A DNA stretch of 64,000 bases from Metapseudomonas otitidis (GCF_900111835.1 NZ_FOJP01000005.1:1-64000), one strand, 5' to 3'. Numbered from the stretch's first letter, positions 39,715 to 48,256 are shown. The notes: generated by a model from the letters alone, not told the origin. Numbers and translations are program-made.

Positions 39715-39841
39715 GCTGCCTCCATAGTGACCCCGGACCCGCCCGGCGCTGACCGCCGGGCTTTTGCTTTGCGCCGAAGGAACCCGGCGCCCTCAAATAC
39801 GGCCTAATATGCGTTATCACCTGCCCCGACGTCGAATCAGC

Positions 39842-41923
39842 ATGAAGCGTTCTCTGATCTGCTCCGCCCTTGCGTTCGTTTTCAGCATCAGCGCGCTCCC
39901 GCTGCATGCCTCCACCACCTCGGCAAGCGACAGCTGGGACTCCCTCCAGCCGGACCGCGAGCAGGTGATCGCCAGCCTCAACGTGGTCGAGCTGCTCAAG
40001 CGCCACCACTACAACAAGCCCCCGCTCAACGACGAACGCTCGGTGAAGATCTACGAGGGCTACCTCAAGATGCTCGACCCGGCGAAGATGTACTTCACCG
40101 CGGGTGACATCGCCGAATTCAACGCCTGGAAGACGCAGTTCGACGACTTCCTGAAGAAGGGTGACCTGCAGCCCGGCTTCAGCATCTACAAGCGCCACCT
40201 CGACCGCCTGAAGGAGCGTCTGGACTTCGCCCTGGCGATGCTCGAGAAGGGCGTCGACAAGATCGACTTCACCGTCGACGAGACCCTCGAAACCGACCGC
40301 GAGAAAGCCACCTGGGCCAAGGACAGCGCCGCACTGGACGACCTGTGGCGCAAGCGCGTGAAGGACGAGGTCCTGCGCCTGAAGCTCGCCAACAAGGAGC
40401 CCAAGGCCATCCAGGAGCTGCTGATCAAGCGCTACAAGAACCAGCTTTCGCGCCTTGAGCAGACCCGTGGCGAAGACATCTTCCAGGCCTACATCAACGC
40501 CTTCGCCCAGACCTACGACCCCCACACCCAGTACCTCTCCCCGGACAACGCCGAGAACTTCGACATCAACATGAGCCTGTCGCTGGAAGGCATCGGTGCC
40601 GTCCTGCAGAGCGACAGCGAGCATGTGAAGGTGGTACGCCTGGTTCCGGCCGGCCCCGCCGAGAAGAGCAAGCAGATCGCCCCGGCCGACAAGATCGTCG
40701 GCGTTGCCCAGGGCAACGGCGAGATGGTCGACGTGATCGGCTGGCGCCTGGACGAAGTGGTCAAGCTGATCCGCGGACCGAAAGGTTCTGTGGTCCGCCT
40801 GGAAGTGGTGCCTGCCAGCAACGCCCCGAACGACCAGACCAGCAAGATCGTCTCCATCACCCGTGAGGCAGTGAAGCTGGAGGAGCAGGCCGCGAAGAAA
40901 TCGGTGCTCAAGCTCGAGCACGACGGCCATCCGTTCAAGCTCGGCGTGATCGAGGTTCCAGCCTTCTACCTGGACTTCAAGGCCTTCCGCGCCGGCGACC
41001 CCGAGTACAAGAGCACCACCCGCGACGTGAAGAAGCTGCTGGGTGAGCTGCAGAAGGAAAACGTCGACGGCGTGGTCATCGACCTGCGCAACAACGGCGG
41101 CGGTTCCCTGCAGGAAGCCACCGAACTGACCGGCCTGTTCATCGACCAGGGCCCCACCGTGCTGGTACGCAACAGCGACGGCCGCGTCGACGTGCTGGCC
41201 GACGAGAACAGCGGCGTGTTCTACAAGGGCCCGATGGCCGTGCTGGTGAACCGACTGTCCGCCTCGGCCTCGGAGATCTTCGCCGGCGCCATGCAGGACT
41301 ACCACCGTGCGCTCATCATCGGCGGCCAGACCTTCGGCAAGGGCACCGTGCAGACCATCCAGCCGCTGAACCATGGCGAACTGAAGCTGACCCTGGCCAA
41401 GTTCTACCGCGTCTCCGGCCAGAGCACCCAGCACCAGGGCGTGATTCCCGACATCGAGTATCCCTCGGTGGTGGATACCAAGGAAATCGGCGAGAGCGCC
41501 CTGCCCGAGGCCATGCCCTGGGACAGCATCCGCCCGGCGATCAAGCCGGAGGTCGACCCCTTCCGCCCCTTCCTGGCTGAGCTGAAGGCCCGCCACGACG
41601 CGCGTACCGCCCACAACCCGGACTTCGTCTACAGTCGCGAACGCCTGGCACTGGCCCAGAAGCTGATGAAGGAAACCGTCGTCAGCCTCAACGAAGCCAA
41701 GCGCCGCGCCCAGCAGACCGATATCGAGAACAAGCAGTTGGCCATGGAAAACGCCCGCCGCAAGGCCAAGGGCGAAGACCTGCTCAAGGAGCTGAAAAGG
41801 GAAGACGAGGACGCCCTGCCGGAGGACGACAAGACCAAGCCGGAAGACGACGCCTACCTGACCGAGACCGGACAGATCCTGCTGGATTACCTGGGCCTGA
41901 ACACCACGGTAGCCAAGCACTGA
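39842..41923 (+). CDS. prc: Periplasmic tail-specific protease Prc (AlgO/Tsp)
   Basis: 693 aa with a signal peptide (SLICSALAFVFSISALPLHA). Domains: N-terminal helical region; PDZ (IGAVLQSDSEHVKVVRLVPAGPAEKSKQIAPADKIVGVAQ); S41 protease with the Ser/Lys dyad at Ser475 (SASASEIFAGAMQDY) and Lys500 (FGKGTVQ); and a long C-terminal helical extension (RRAQQTDIENKQLAMENARRKAKGE). It degrades periplasmic proteins with exposed C-termini. In P. aeruginosa AlgO affects MucA and alginate. The SD is weak; an ATG 11 codons earlier is also in frame. Confidence 0.92.
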   Translation: MKRSLICSALAFVFSISALPLHASTTSASDSWDSLQPDREQVIASLNVVELLKRHHYNKPPLNDERSVKIYEGYLKMLDPAKMYFTAGDIAEFNAWKTQFDDFLKKGDLQPGFSIYKRHLDRLKERLDFALAMLEKGVDKIDFTVDETLETDREKATWAKDSAALDDLWRKRVKDEVLRLKLANKEPKAIQELLIKRYKNQLSRLEQTRGEDIFQAYINAFAQTYDPHTQYLSPDNAENFDINMSLSLEGIGAVLQSDSEHVKVVRLVPAGPAEKSKQIAPADKIVGVAQGNGEMVDVIGWRLDEVVKLIRGPKGSVVRLEVVPASNAPNDQTSKIVSITREAVKLEEQAAKKSVLKLEHDGHPFKLGVIEVPAFYLDFKAFRAGDPEYKSTTRDVKKLLGELQKENVDGVVIDLRNNGGGSLQEATELTGLFIDQGPTVLVRNSDGRVDVLADENSGVFYKGPMAVLVNRLSASASEIFAGAMQDYHRALIIGGQTFGKGTVQTIQPLNHGELKLTLAKFYRVSGQSTQHQGVIPDIEYPSVVDTKEIGESALPEAMPWDSIRPAIKPEVDPFRPFLAELKARHDARTAHNPDFVYSRERLALAQKLMKETVVSLNEAKRRAQQTDIENKQLAMENARRKAKGEDLLKELKREDEDALPEDDKTKPEDDAYLTETGQILLDYLGLNTTVAKH

Positions 41924-41959
41924 GCGTCATCAGATCGTCACGAAACTGTCGTGAAATGC

Positions 41960-41988
41960 AGGGGCCGCTTATGCGGCCCCTTGCTTTT
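41960..41988 (+). terminator. Terminator of prc
   Basis: AGGGGCCGC (41960-41968), loop TTAT, GCGGCCCCT (41973-41981), then TGCTTTTA. It lies between prc and the EAL-CBS-GGDEF gene. Confidence 0.8.
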
Positions 41989-42013
41989 AGCGCCTCCTGT
42001 ACGAGAGCCCCTC

Positions 42014-43762
42014 ATGACAGTCACCGAGCAGTTGAGCGCCTTGGGCCAGATCCTCGCTCACGGCGACCTGAACAGCCTGTTCCAACCGATCTTCTCCCTT
42101 TCCGAGCGGCGCATCCTCGGCTACGAGGCCCTGACCCGCGGCCCCTCCAACAGCCCGCTGCACTCCCCCGTCACCCTGTTCGCCATGGCCCGTCACGCCG
42201 GACGGTTGAGCGAACTGGAGATGGCCTGCCGCAAGCGCGCCTGCACCCGCTTCCATGAGCTGAAGCTCGACGGCAAGCTGTTCCTCAACGTCTCCCCCGA
42301 ATCCCTGCTGGACCCGGCCCACCAACCGGGCCGCACCCTGCAGATGCTGCAGGCTTTCGGCATCCCGCCGAGCGAGGTGGTCATCGAACTCACCGAGCAT
42401 GCCCCCACCGATGACTTCGCCCTGCTCGACACCGCCCTGCACCACTACCGCGCCATGGGCTTCTCCATCGCCCTGGACGACCTGGGTGCGGGCTATTCCA
42501 GCCTGCGCCTGTGGTCGGAGCTGCGCCCCGATTACGTGAAGATCGACCGCCACTTCATCGACGGCATCCACCAGGACGCGGTGAAGCGCGAGTTCGTCGG
42601 CTCCATCCTGAAGATGGCCAAGGCCTCCCGCGCCCAGGTCATCGCCGAGGGCATTGAACTCAGCGAGGAACTGGCCGTGCTGGCCGAGATGGGCCTGGAC
42701 CTGGTGCAGGGTTACCTGCTCTGCCGGCCCCAGGAGAACCCGCCGCGAGAGGCCCGCGCCTACCTGCCGCTGCTGGACCGCGCCCAGAGCCAACTGGGCG
42801 AGGACAGCGCCGACCTCAAGCCCCTGCTCAACGAGCAACCGGCGATGCACCGCAACACGCCCATCAGCGAAGTGCTGGAGGCCTTCCGCGTGCAAGCCAA
42901 CCTGAACTCGGTGGCCGTGCTGGACGATCAGCAGCAGCCCATCGGCATCGTCCACCGCCACCTGCTCTCCGATGCGCTGCTCAAGCCCTTCGCCACCGAC
43001 CTGTTCGCCCGCAAGCCCATCAGCCGGCTGATGAGCGATGACTTCCTCGCCGTGGAGATCGGCCAGTCCCTGCAGCAGGTCAGCCGCCTGCTCACCAGCC
43101 GGGCGCGGCAGCGGATCGAGGAAGACTTCGTGATCATTTCCGAGGGGCGCTACCTTGGCCTGGGGCGGGTGATCGACGTGCTCAAGCTGATCACCGAGAT
43201 GAAGATCCAGCAGGCCCGCCACGCCAACCCGCTGACCCTGCTACCGGGCAACGTGCCCATCCAGCAGTGCCTGAGTCGCCTGCTTCAGCAGGGGCGTGCC
43301 GCACGGGTCTGCTACGTGGACATCGACAGCTTCAAGCCCTTCAACGACCTCTACGGCTACGCCAAGGGCGACGAAGTGCTGCTGTGCCTGGCGCAATGCC
43401 TGAACGAGCGCGTCGACCCGGCGCGGGATTTCGTCGGGCACATCGGCGGGGATGACTTCATGCTGGTGCTGGGCTCGGATGACTGGCGCAGCAAGCTCAA
43501 CTTCCTGCTGGAGGACTTCCAGGGGCAGTGCCGGCGCTTCTACCGGGCCGACCACCTGCAGGCGGGCTGCTTCATCGCCCACAACCGCAGCGGCCAGCGC
43601 GAGGAGTTCCCCCTGCTGTCACTCTCCATCGGCGTGGTGAACCTGACGCCTGAGGCCTGCAGCCAGCTGGATGCCGGGCAACTGGCCGGCCTCGCCTCGG
43701 AGGCCAAGCGCCACGCCAAGGCTGTGCCCGGATACAGCCTGCATATCCTCGACGCAGTCTAG
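42014..43762 (+). CDS. EAL-CBS-GGDEF cyclic-di-GMP protein (PA3258-like)
   Basis: 582 aa, cytoplasmic. An N-terminal EAL domain (EAL at 38-40, VIELTEHAP, DDLGAGYSSL, DYVKIDRHFI, EGIE, VQGYLLCRP) looks catalytically intact. Two CBS repeats follow (about 285-405: NTPISEVLEAFRVQANLNSVAVLDDQQQPIGIVHRHLL and KPISRLMSDDFLAVEIGQSLQQVS), then a GGDEF domain with GGDDF at 478-482. The Asp/Asp variant may weaken cyclase activity. CBS pairs usually sense adenine nucleotides. P. aeruginosa has the same gene after algO. The stop codon TAG lies inside the left end of the palindromic element that follows. Confidence 0.9.
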   Translation: MTVTEQLSALGQILAHGDLNSLFQPIFSLSERRILGYEALTRGPSNSPLHSPVTLFAMARHAGRLSELEMACRKRACTRFHELKLDGKLFLNVSPESLLDPAHQPGRTLQMLQAFGIPPSEVVIELTEHAPTDDFALLDTALHHYRAMGFSIALDDLGAGYSSLRLWSELRPDYVKIDRHFIDGIHQDAVKREFVGSILKMAKASRAQVIAEGIELSEELAVLAEMGLDLVQGYLLCRPQENPPREARAYLPLLDRAQSQLGEDSADLKPLLNEQPAMHRNTPISEVLEAFRVQANLNSVAVLDDQQQPIGIVHRHLLSDALLKPFATDLFARKPISRLMSDDFLAVEIGQSLQQVSRLLTSRARQRIEEDFVIISEGRYLGLGRVIDVLKLITEMKIQQARHANPLTLLPGNVPIQQCLSRLLQQGRAARVCYVDIDSFKPFNDLYGYAKGDEVLLCLAQCLNERVDPARDFVGHIGGDDFMLVLGSDDWRSKLNFLLEDFQGQCRRFYRADHLQAGCFIAHNRSGQREEFPLLSLSIGVVNLTPEACSQLDAGQLAGLASEAKRHAKAVPGYSLHILDAV

Positions 43763-43921
43763 GCGTTGAACGAAAAGTGCCTGCGCTCGGTGATGCTGCG
43801 TTGAAAACGCCCTCGTGCGCGAGTCCGATCAGAATGCTCATTTACAACACGTAAACTGCGCTTCTTCGGGCGTTTTCGCCTTGCCTGACCTTCGCTCGAC
43901 GACTTTTCGTACAGCGCCTAG
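43759..43921. mobile_element. 163-bp MITE-like palindromic element
   Basis: Terminal inverted repeats of 20 bp match at 18 positions: CTAGGCGTTGAACGAAAAGT at the left, CTAGGCGCTGTACGAAAAGT as the reverse complement at the right. Inner inverted segments (GTTGAAAACGCC near 43800 and GGCGTTTTCGCC near 43868) make almost the whole element foldable. The central part (TTTACAACACGTAAACTGCG, then CTTCTTCGGGCGTTTTCGCC) is a string I recall from other Pseudomonas intergenic regions. There is no coding capacity. It joins the end of the EAL-CBS-GGDEF gene directly to the next gene. Confidence 0.72.
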
Positions 43922-43928
43922 GTTCGAC

Positions 43929-44399
43929 TCAGAGCCCGAGCTGGGCGGCACGACGATCCATGCGTTCGGCGGCCTCGACATCCGCCACCAGCCCCGGCCC
44001 GCCCTCGCGGTACAGGTCCGCCAGCTTGCGCGCCGCGAGCGGGTGGCCGGCCTGCTCCGCCAGGCTCCACCAGTGGGCGGCCTGGGCCGCATCCGGTGCC
44101 TGCCGGGCATCACCGGCCAATGCCAGCACGCCCAGTTGGTAAGCCGACTTGCCGTCCCCGGCCTGGCCCGCCAGGCGCAACAAGCGAATGCCCTCCTCCC
44201 GCGCACCGAAGCCCTGGCCGCGGTGCAACAGCAGGTGGCCATAGAAGCGCTGGGCCGCGACATTCCCGAGGTTGGCCTGCCGGGCGTACTGCCCCTGCAT
44301 CCAGTTCCAGGCACGCGGGTTGCGCACCAGCGACGGGAAACGCAGCAGCCAGCGGGCCACCGCATAACCCAGCCAGGCCCGCAGCTTCCAGATGGCCAT
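43929..44399 (-). CDS. Sel1-like repeat protein
   Basis: 156 aa. After a short hydrophobic N-terminus (LRAWLGYAVARWLLRFP) there are about three Sel1-like repeats: ANLGNVAAQRFYGHLLLHRGQG, EEGIRLLRLAGQAGDGKSAYQLGVLALAGD and AAHWWSLAEQAGHPLAARKLADLYREG. Such repeats mediate protein contacts. The start ATG overlaps the upstream stop (TGATG), so it is translationally coupled to the next gene upstream. Function unknown. Confidence 0.78.
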   Translation of the reverse strand: MAIWKLRAWLGYAVARWLLRFPSLVRNPRAWNWMQGQYARQANLGNVAAQRFYGHLLLHRGQGFGAREEGIRLLRLAGQAGDGKSAYQLGVLALAGDARQAPDAAQAAHWWSLAEQAGHPLAARKLADLYREGGPGLVADVEAAERMDRRAAQLGL

Positions 44400-44764
44400 C
44401 AGGGTTCCTCGGGGTAGTCGAATTCGAAGACGCGAACCACCTCGGCGGCATGCCAGGAGGCAGCAGCCACACCGTCCGGAGGACCGGAGAAACGCCCCAG
44501 TCGCACCACGAATTCGAAGAAGCCGGTACGCGGCAGGCGACTGGCGCCCTGGCTGATCACCAGGGAGCTGCGCAATGGCCGCTCGGCCCGGGCATCCAGC
44601 GCCGCCAGGTGTTCCAGGGCAGCGGTGAGGGTCTGCATCGCCGGGCTCGGCAGTTGCAGGCGCTCCACCAAGGCCCGGTAGGTCAGGAGATGCCGCTGGC
44701 GCCGCGCATCATCCAGCTCATTCAACAGCGACTGCCAGTGCTGGCGACTGATGCGTACGCTCAT
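44399..44764 (-). CDS. Conserved hypothetical protein in an operon with an XRE regulator
   Basis: 121 aa, soluble. Helical N-terminus (RISRQHWQSLLNELDDARRQRHLLTYRALVERLQLPSPAMQTLTAALEHLAALDARAERPLRSSLVIS) and a C-terminal segment RTGFFEFVVRLGRFSGPPDGVAAASWHAAEV. The pattern of two helices followed by PLRSSLVIS resembles small Pseudomonas proteins of unknown function that I recall at the PA3260 position. It overlaps the upstream helix-turn-helix gene by ATGA and the downstream Sel1 gene by one base. Confidence 0.7.
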   Translation of the reverse strand: MSVRISRQHWQSLLNELDDARRQRHLLTYRALVERLQLPSPAMQTLTAALEHLAALDARAERPLRSSLVISQGASRLPRTGFFEFVVRLGRFSGPPDGVAAASWHAAEVVRVFEFDYPEEP

Positions 44765-45069
44765 TGCACCTCCCAGCCGGCGATCCCCAGGGTCACGGCC
44801 AGGGACCGCTGGATGGCGGCATCGGGCTCGCGCTCACCCTCCTCGATCAACCCCAGGTAGACCGGGCTGATGCCCACCGCACGCGCCAATTGCTCGATGC
44901 TCTGACCACGCGCCTCGCGCAGTGCCCGCAGCTCGCGCAGGGGATGGGTATCGGCGGGGGCCGAAGCGGGTGCGGCCTGTCCGGCGGCCTGCAGCAGCGC
45001 CTGGTAATCGGCCCAAGGCAATACGGCGTATTCCGCTTCGCCGTCACGCATGATCACTTGCACGTTCAT
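44761..45069 (-). CDS. XRE-family helix-turn-helix protein with antitoxin-like N-terminus
   Basis: 102 aa from the ATG at 45069 with GGGAG five bases upstream. The N-terminus MNVQVIMRDGEAEYAVLPWADYQALLQAA resembles prevent-host-death/HicB-style antitoxin beginnings. The C-terminal half is a XRE DNA-binding domain: LRELREARGQSIEQLARAVGISPVYLGLIEEGEREPD. The following gene overlaps by ATGA. A toxin-antitoxin pair is possible in form, but the partner has no toxin motif, so I would call it a regulator of its own operon. Confidence 0.78.
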   Translation of the reverse strand: MNVQVIMRDGEAEYAVLPWADYQALLQAAGQAAPASAPADTHPLRELRALREARGQSIEQLARAVGISPVYLGLIEEGEREPDAAIQRSLAVTLGIAGWEVQ

Positions 45070-45196
45070 TGCAACTCCCGTGGACAGCAGTGCCGACGTC
45101 TCAGCACCTTCCTTGCAGGCGGCCATCTTAACAGGGCGAATCGGCCTACGGGGTCCTACATGAACGGAGCATGACCGGGTAGGCAGACCCACGGGA

Positions 45197-45640
45197 TCAG
45201 CTGAATTCCTCCGACAGTTCCTGCGGTGCGGGGAGTTGCTCCAGACGCGCCACCACCTCCGGTGCCTGGGCATAGCGCCAGCGGCGGAATGCCTCCAGCT
45301 CCTGGCCCCAGGTGCGCATGACCCAGGCCAGCACCGCAAGGTCGTCGATCAGGCCCGCCCCCAGCACCCAATCGGGGATCGCATCCACCGGCGTCAGGAA
45401 GTAGACCAGCCCGGCCACCACCGACAGCAGCGCCTTGGGGCTCAGATCCCGATACTGCCCGCGAACCCGTGCCACGCAGAGCGCCATCAGCAGCTTCAGG
45501 TCCTCCCGTGCCCCACCCAGACGACCACCTTGGCGGGCACTCTTTCGGGTGACGGCCAACAGCAAGGCCGGTAGACGTCCGCGGGCCAGGAATCGGCCGG
45601 CCAGGGGCAGGTAACGTTCGAAATTCCAGGGTGCCTTCAT
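45197..45640 (-). CDS. DUF1232 (YkvA-like) protein
   Basis: 147 aa. The core is LLSVVAGLVYFLTPVDAIPDWVLGAGLIDDLAVLAWVMRTWGQELEAFRRWR, the DUF1232/YkvA hydrophobic hairpin with the PxDAIPD motif. It is preceded by a basic helix (ARQGGRLGGAREDLKLLMALCVARVRGQY). Probably membrane-associated; function unknown. It lies 127 bp upstream of the XRE gene on the same strand. Confidence 0.82.
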   Translation of the reverse strand: MKAPWNFERYLPLAGRFLARGRLPALLLAVTRKSARQGGRLGGAREDLKLLMALCVARVRGQYRDLSPKALLSVVAGLVYFLTPVDAIPDWVLGAGLIDDLAVLAWVMRTWGQELEAFRRWRYAQAPEVVARLEQLPAPQELSEEFS

Positions 45641-46005
45641 CGTCTCGACTCTCCGAACCGCATGGGACGGGCTCTTCCGCGGTTACTCACAGATCCTGTG
45701 GATAACCTTGTTGACAGTGTATTGATTACGCCATGAAAGCCCCGCGCCACGAGGCCTCCGCTCAGATCGGCGATTTTTTCGCCACGCCGAAAAAGCCAGC
45801 TAAATCAACCAGTTGATTTTTTGTCCAGTCGCTGCGGCAGCCCGTCGCAGTGACAAATCCGTGACTGCACGACCATGTGCATAACCGTAACAGGGTGGCG
45901 TGCCTCCACCCCCTTTCAGACCTGCCGGTCGAGCCGGGGTTCGTTTGGTAACCCGCAGTCTCGTTACGGTCAGGAGCGCCTATCGAAAGAAAGGCACAAA
46001 CGAAA
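45641..46005. promoter_or_regulatory. Intergenic region with two DnaA-box matches and a 27-bp dyad
   Basis: 365 bp between the DUF1232 gene and the fklB terminator. TTATCCACA (minus strand, 45697-45705) and TTATGCACA (minus strand, 45876-45884) both match the DnaA-box consensus TTATNCACA. The first sits in a dyad: GGTTACTCACAG against CTGTGGATAACC (45681-45707, two mismatches in 12). The segment 45768-45815 is AT-rich (GATTTTTTCGCC, AAATCAACCAGTTGATTTTTTG). No gene is seen. Confidence 0.45.
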
Positions 46006-46029
46006 ACGCCCCGCTAGGCGGGGCGTCTT
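46002..46029 (-). terminator. Terminator of fklB
   Basis: On the minus strand ACGCCCCGC and GCGGGGCGT (46006-46026) pair around a 3-base loop and are followed by TTTTCGTTTG. Confidence 0.85.
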
Positions 46030-46042
46030 GGTCGACCGGGCA

Positions 46043-46768
46043 TTACTGCTGCGGAGCAGCACCCTGGTCAGCGGCCTGATCCTTGATGCCGATCAGTTCC
46101 AGGTCGAAGACCAGGACCGAGTTGGCCGGGATCGCCGGGCTCGGGCTCTGCGCGCCGTAAGCCAGCTCGGACGGGATGTACAGCTTGTACTTCTCGCCGA
46201 CGTGCATCAGTTGCAGGCCTTCCACCCAACCGGGGATCACGCCGCTCACCGGCAGGTCGATCGGGCTGCCACGCTGGATGGAGCTGTCGAACACGGTGCC
46301 GTCGGTCAGCTTGCCTTCGTAGTGGACAGTGACCACGTCGGTGGGCTTGGGCTGGGCGCCGTCGGCCTTCTTGATCACTTCGTACTGCAGGCCGGAAGCG
46401 GTGGTGGTGACTTCCTTGCGCTTGCCGTTCTCTTCCAGGAACTTCTTGCCCGCCTTGGCGGACTCTTCGTTCAGCTTGGTCATGCGCTCTTCGGCACGCT
46501 TCTGCAGGAAGGCGAAGGCTTCGACCAGCTCTTCATCCTTCAGGCGCTGGTCCTTCTTGCCGATGGCGTCTTCGATACCCAGGGCGACGGCTTTGGAATC
46601 CAGGTCGTCCATGCCTTCCTGGGCGAGGCTCTTGCCCATGTTCAGGCCGATGCCATAGGACGCCTTCTGGGCCGGGGTCTTCAGCTCGACGCTGCTGGTC
46701 TGGGAGTCGCAGCCTGCGAGCACCAGGCCCACCAGGGCCACCGCTGCCGCCAACCGAGTTTGTTTCAT
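46043..46768 (-). CDS. fklB: FKBP-type peptidyl-prolyl isomerase, lipoprotein
   Basis: 241 aa. The lipoprotein signal ends LVLAGC (Cys20), so it is lipid-anchored; Asp at +2 would suggest inner-membrane retention by the E. coli rule, which Pseudomonas only partly follows. An FkpA-type dimerisation helix region (KTPAQKASYGIGLNMGKSLAQEG to LEENGKRKEV) precedes the FKBP domain: VTVHYEGKLTDGTVFDSSIQRGSP, GVIPGWVEGLQLMHVGEKYKLYIPSELAYG. It is a periplasmic folding helper resembling Mip/FkpA. In P. aeruginosa the homologue lies next to rdgC as here. Confidence 0.88.
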   Translation of the reverse strand: MKQTRLAAAVALVGLVLAGCDSQTSSVELKTPAQKASYGIGLNMGKSLAQEGMDDLDSKAVALGIEDAIGKKDQRLKDEELVEAFAFLQKRAEERMTKLNEESAKAGKKFLEENGKRKEVTTTASGLQYEVIKKADGAQPKPTDVVTVHYEGKLTDGTVFDSSIQRGSPIDLPVSGVIPGWVEGLQLMHVGEKYKLYIPSELAYGAQSPSPAIPANSVLVFDLELIGIKDQAADQGAAPQQ

Positions 46769-46960
46769 GCTGATTCCTTATCTGTACGCCGTGAGGGCAT
46801 GTTCGAAGAAGCGGCGAGCTTAGCAGGCCGCTGCGATCAGTGGCTATGGGCACTTAGGATCGAAAACAGGGGAATAAGTTCAGCGCCAGGGCGAGGATTT
46901 TGCGGCTTTTCGCCACCAATCACCTGGGCCGGAACCGCACCGAAAAAACCGGGACGAACG
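46769..46960. other. Gap upstream of fklB
   Basis: The 230 bp between fklB and the tRNA pair contain the fklB promoter (not resolved) and the tRNA terminator. No gene is supported. Confidence 0.4.
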
Positions 46961-46962
46961 AA

Positions 46963-46997
46963 AAAGCCCTCAGGTATCGCTACCTGAGGGCTTTGTA
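46963..46997 (-). terminator. Terminator of the tRNA-Val/tRNA-Asp unit
   Basis: AAAGCCCTCAGGTA (46963-46976), loop TCGC, TACCTGAGGGCTTT (46981-46994): a perfect 14-bp stem. On the minus strand it ends in TTTTTCG. It lies six bases after the tRNA-Asp 3' end. Confidence 0.92.
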
Positions 46998-46999
46998 TA

Positions 47000-47076
47000 T
47001 GGCGCAGCGGACGGGACTCGAACCCGCGACCCCCGGCGTGACAGGCCGGTATTCTAACCGACTGAACTACCGCTGC
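47000..47076 (-). tRNA. tRNA-Asp (GTC)
   Basis: 77 nt including encoded CCA. The 7-bp acceptor stem pairs GCAGCGG with CCGCTGC, the discriminator base is G, the anticodon GTC sits in CCTGTCACG, and the T-arm reads GGGTTCGAGTCCC. It is co-oriented with tRNA-Val 15 bp upstream. Confidence 0.96.
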
Positions 47077-47091
47077 GCGTTACCCCGAGAT

Positions 47092-47167
47092 TGGTGGGTG
47101 ATGACGGGATCGAACCGCCGACCCTCTGCTTGTAAGGCAGATGCTCTCCCGGCTGAGCTAATCACCC
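47092..47167 (-). tRNA. tRNA-Val (TAC)
   Basis: 76 nt including encoded CCA. The acceptor stem pairs GGGTGAT with ATCACCC, the D-arm is AGCTCAGCCGGGAGAGC, the anticodon TAC is in CCTTACAAG, and the T-arm is GGTTCGATCC. Transcribed with tRNA-Asp. Confidence 0.96.
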
Positions 47168-47324
47168 TTCACTCTCGAAGTGGTGCGCATTCTAGGGATG
47201 CATTCGAACTCTGGCAAGCCCTTTTTCAAAAAATTTTTTCAGCCGTTCCAAAGGCTTAGCGCAGGGTTGGCCTGCAGGCCCGGGACGAGAATAATGCGGC
47301 CTTTGTTTCCGGAGAGTTCCTCTT

Positions 47325-48245
47325 ATGTGGTTCCGCAACCTGCTCGTCTACCGCCTCACCCAGGATGTGCCCTTCGACGCCGACGCCCTGGAGGCCGCCC
47401 TGGCCACCAAGCCCGCGCGCCCCTGCGCCAGCCAGGAACTGACCACCTACGGCTTCGTGGCGCCCTTCGGCAAAGGTGCGGACGCGCCGCTGGTCCACGT
47501 GAGCGAGGGCTTCATGCTGGTGGCCGCTCGCAAGGAGGAACGCATCCTGCCCGGCAGCGTGGTACGTGATGCGCTGAAGGAGAAGGTCGACGAGATCGAG
47601 ACCCAGCAGATGCGCAAGGTCTACAAGAAGGAGCGCGACCAGCTCAAGGACGAGATCGTCCAGACCCTGCTGCCGCGCGCCTTCATCCGCAAGTCGGCCA
47701 CCTTCGCCGCCATCGCCCCGGCCCAGGGCCTGATCCTGGTGGACGCCTCCAGCCCGAAGCGTGCCGAGGACCTGCTCTCCACCCTGCGCGAAGCCATCGG
47801 CTCGCTGCCGGTGCGCCCGGCCTCGGTGAAGATCGCCCCCACCGCCACCCTCACCGAGTGGGTCAAGACCCAGGAAGCCGCCAAGGACTTCTACGTCCTC
47901 GACGAATGCGAGCTGCGTGACACCGACGAAGACGGCGGCGTGGTGCGCTGCAAGCGCCAGGACCTGACCAGTGACGAGATCCAGCTGCACCTCTCCTCCG
48001 GCAAGCTGGTCACCCAGCTGTCCCTGGCCTGGCAGGACAAGCTCTCCTTCATCCTCGACGACAAGCTGGTGATCAAGCGCTTGCGCTTCGAAGACCTGCT
48101 GCAGGAGAAAGCCGAGCAGGACGGCGGCGAAGACGCCCTCGCCCAGTTGGACGCCAGCTTCACCCTGATGATGCTGACGCTGGTGGAGTTCCTGCCCCAG
48201 TTGCTCGACGCCCTCGGCGGCGAAGAGATACCCCAGGGCATCTGA
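47325..48245 (+). CDS. rdgC: Recombination-associated protein RdgC
   Basis: 306 aa, normal length. [27 protein letters not shown] and [54 protein letters not shown] are hallmark RdgC sequence. It forms a ring-shaped dimer around DNA and inhibits RecA-dependent events. GGAGAG lies about 11 bases before the ATG. A terminator follows. The order fklB, rdgC, symporter is as in P. aeruginosa PA3262-PA3264. Confidence 0.95.
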   Translation: MWFRNLLVYRLTQDVPFDADALEAALATKPARPCASQELTTYGFVAPFGKGADAPLVHVSEGFMLVAARKEERILPGSVVRDALKEKVDEIETQQMRKVYKKERDQLKDEIVQTLLPRAFIRKSATFAAIAPAQGLILVDASSPKRAEDLLSTLREAIGSLPVRPASVKIAPTATLTEWVKTQEAAKDFYVLDECELRDTDEDGGVVRCKRQDLTSDEIQLHLSSGKLVTQLSLAWQDKLSFILDDKLVIKRLRFEDLLQEKAEQDGGEDALAQLDASFTLMMLTLVEFLPQLLDALGGEEIPQGI

Positions 48246-48256
48246 CCCTCCCGAAG

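Noticed and set aside
45681-45884. DnaA boxes considered as a replication origin
   Set aside because: Only two boxes, no dnaA, dnaN, rpmH or gidA genes nearby, and no AT-rich 13-mer array.
46999-47167. tRNA pair examined as an integration site for a genomic island
   Set aside because: No integrase, direct repeat of a tRNA end or composition shift on either side; flanking genes keep the P. aeruginosa-like order.
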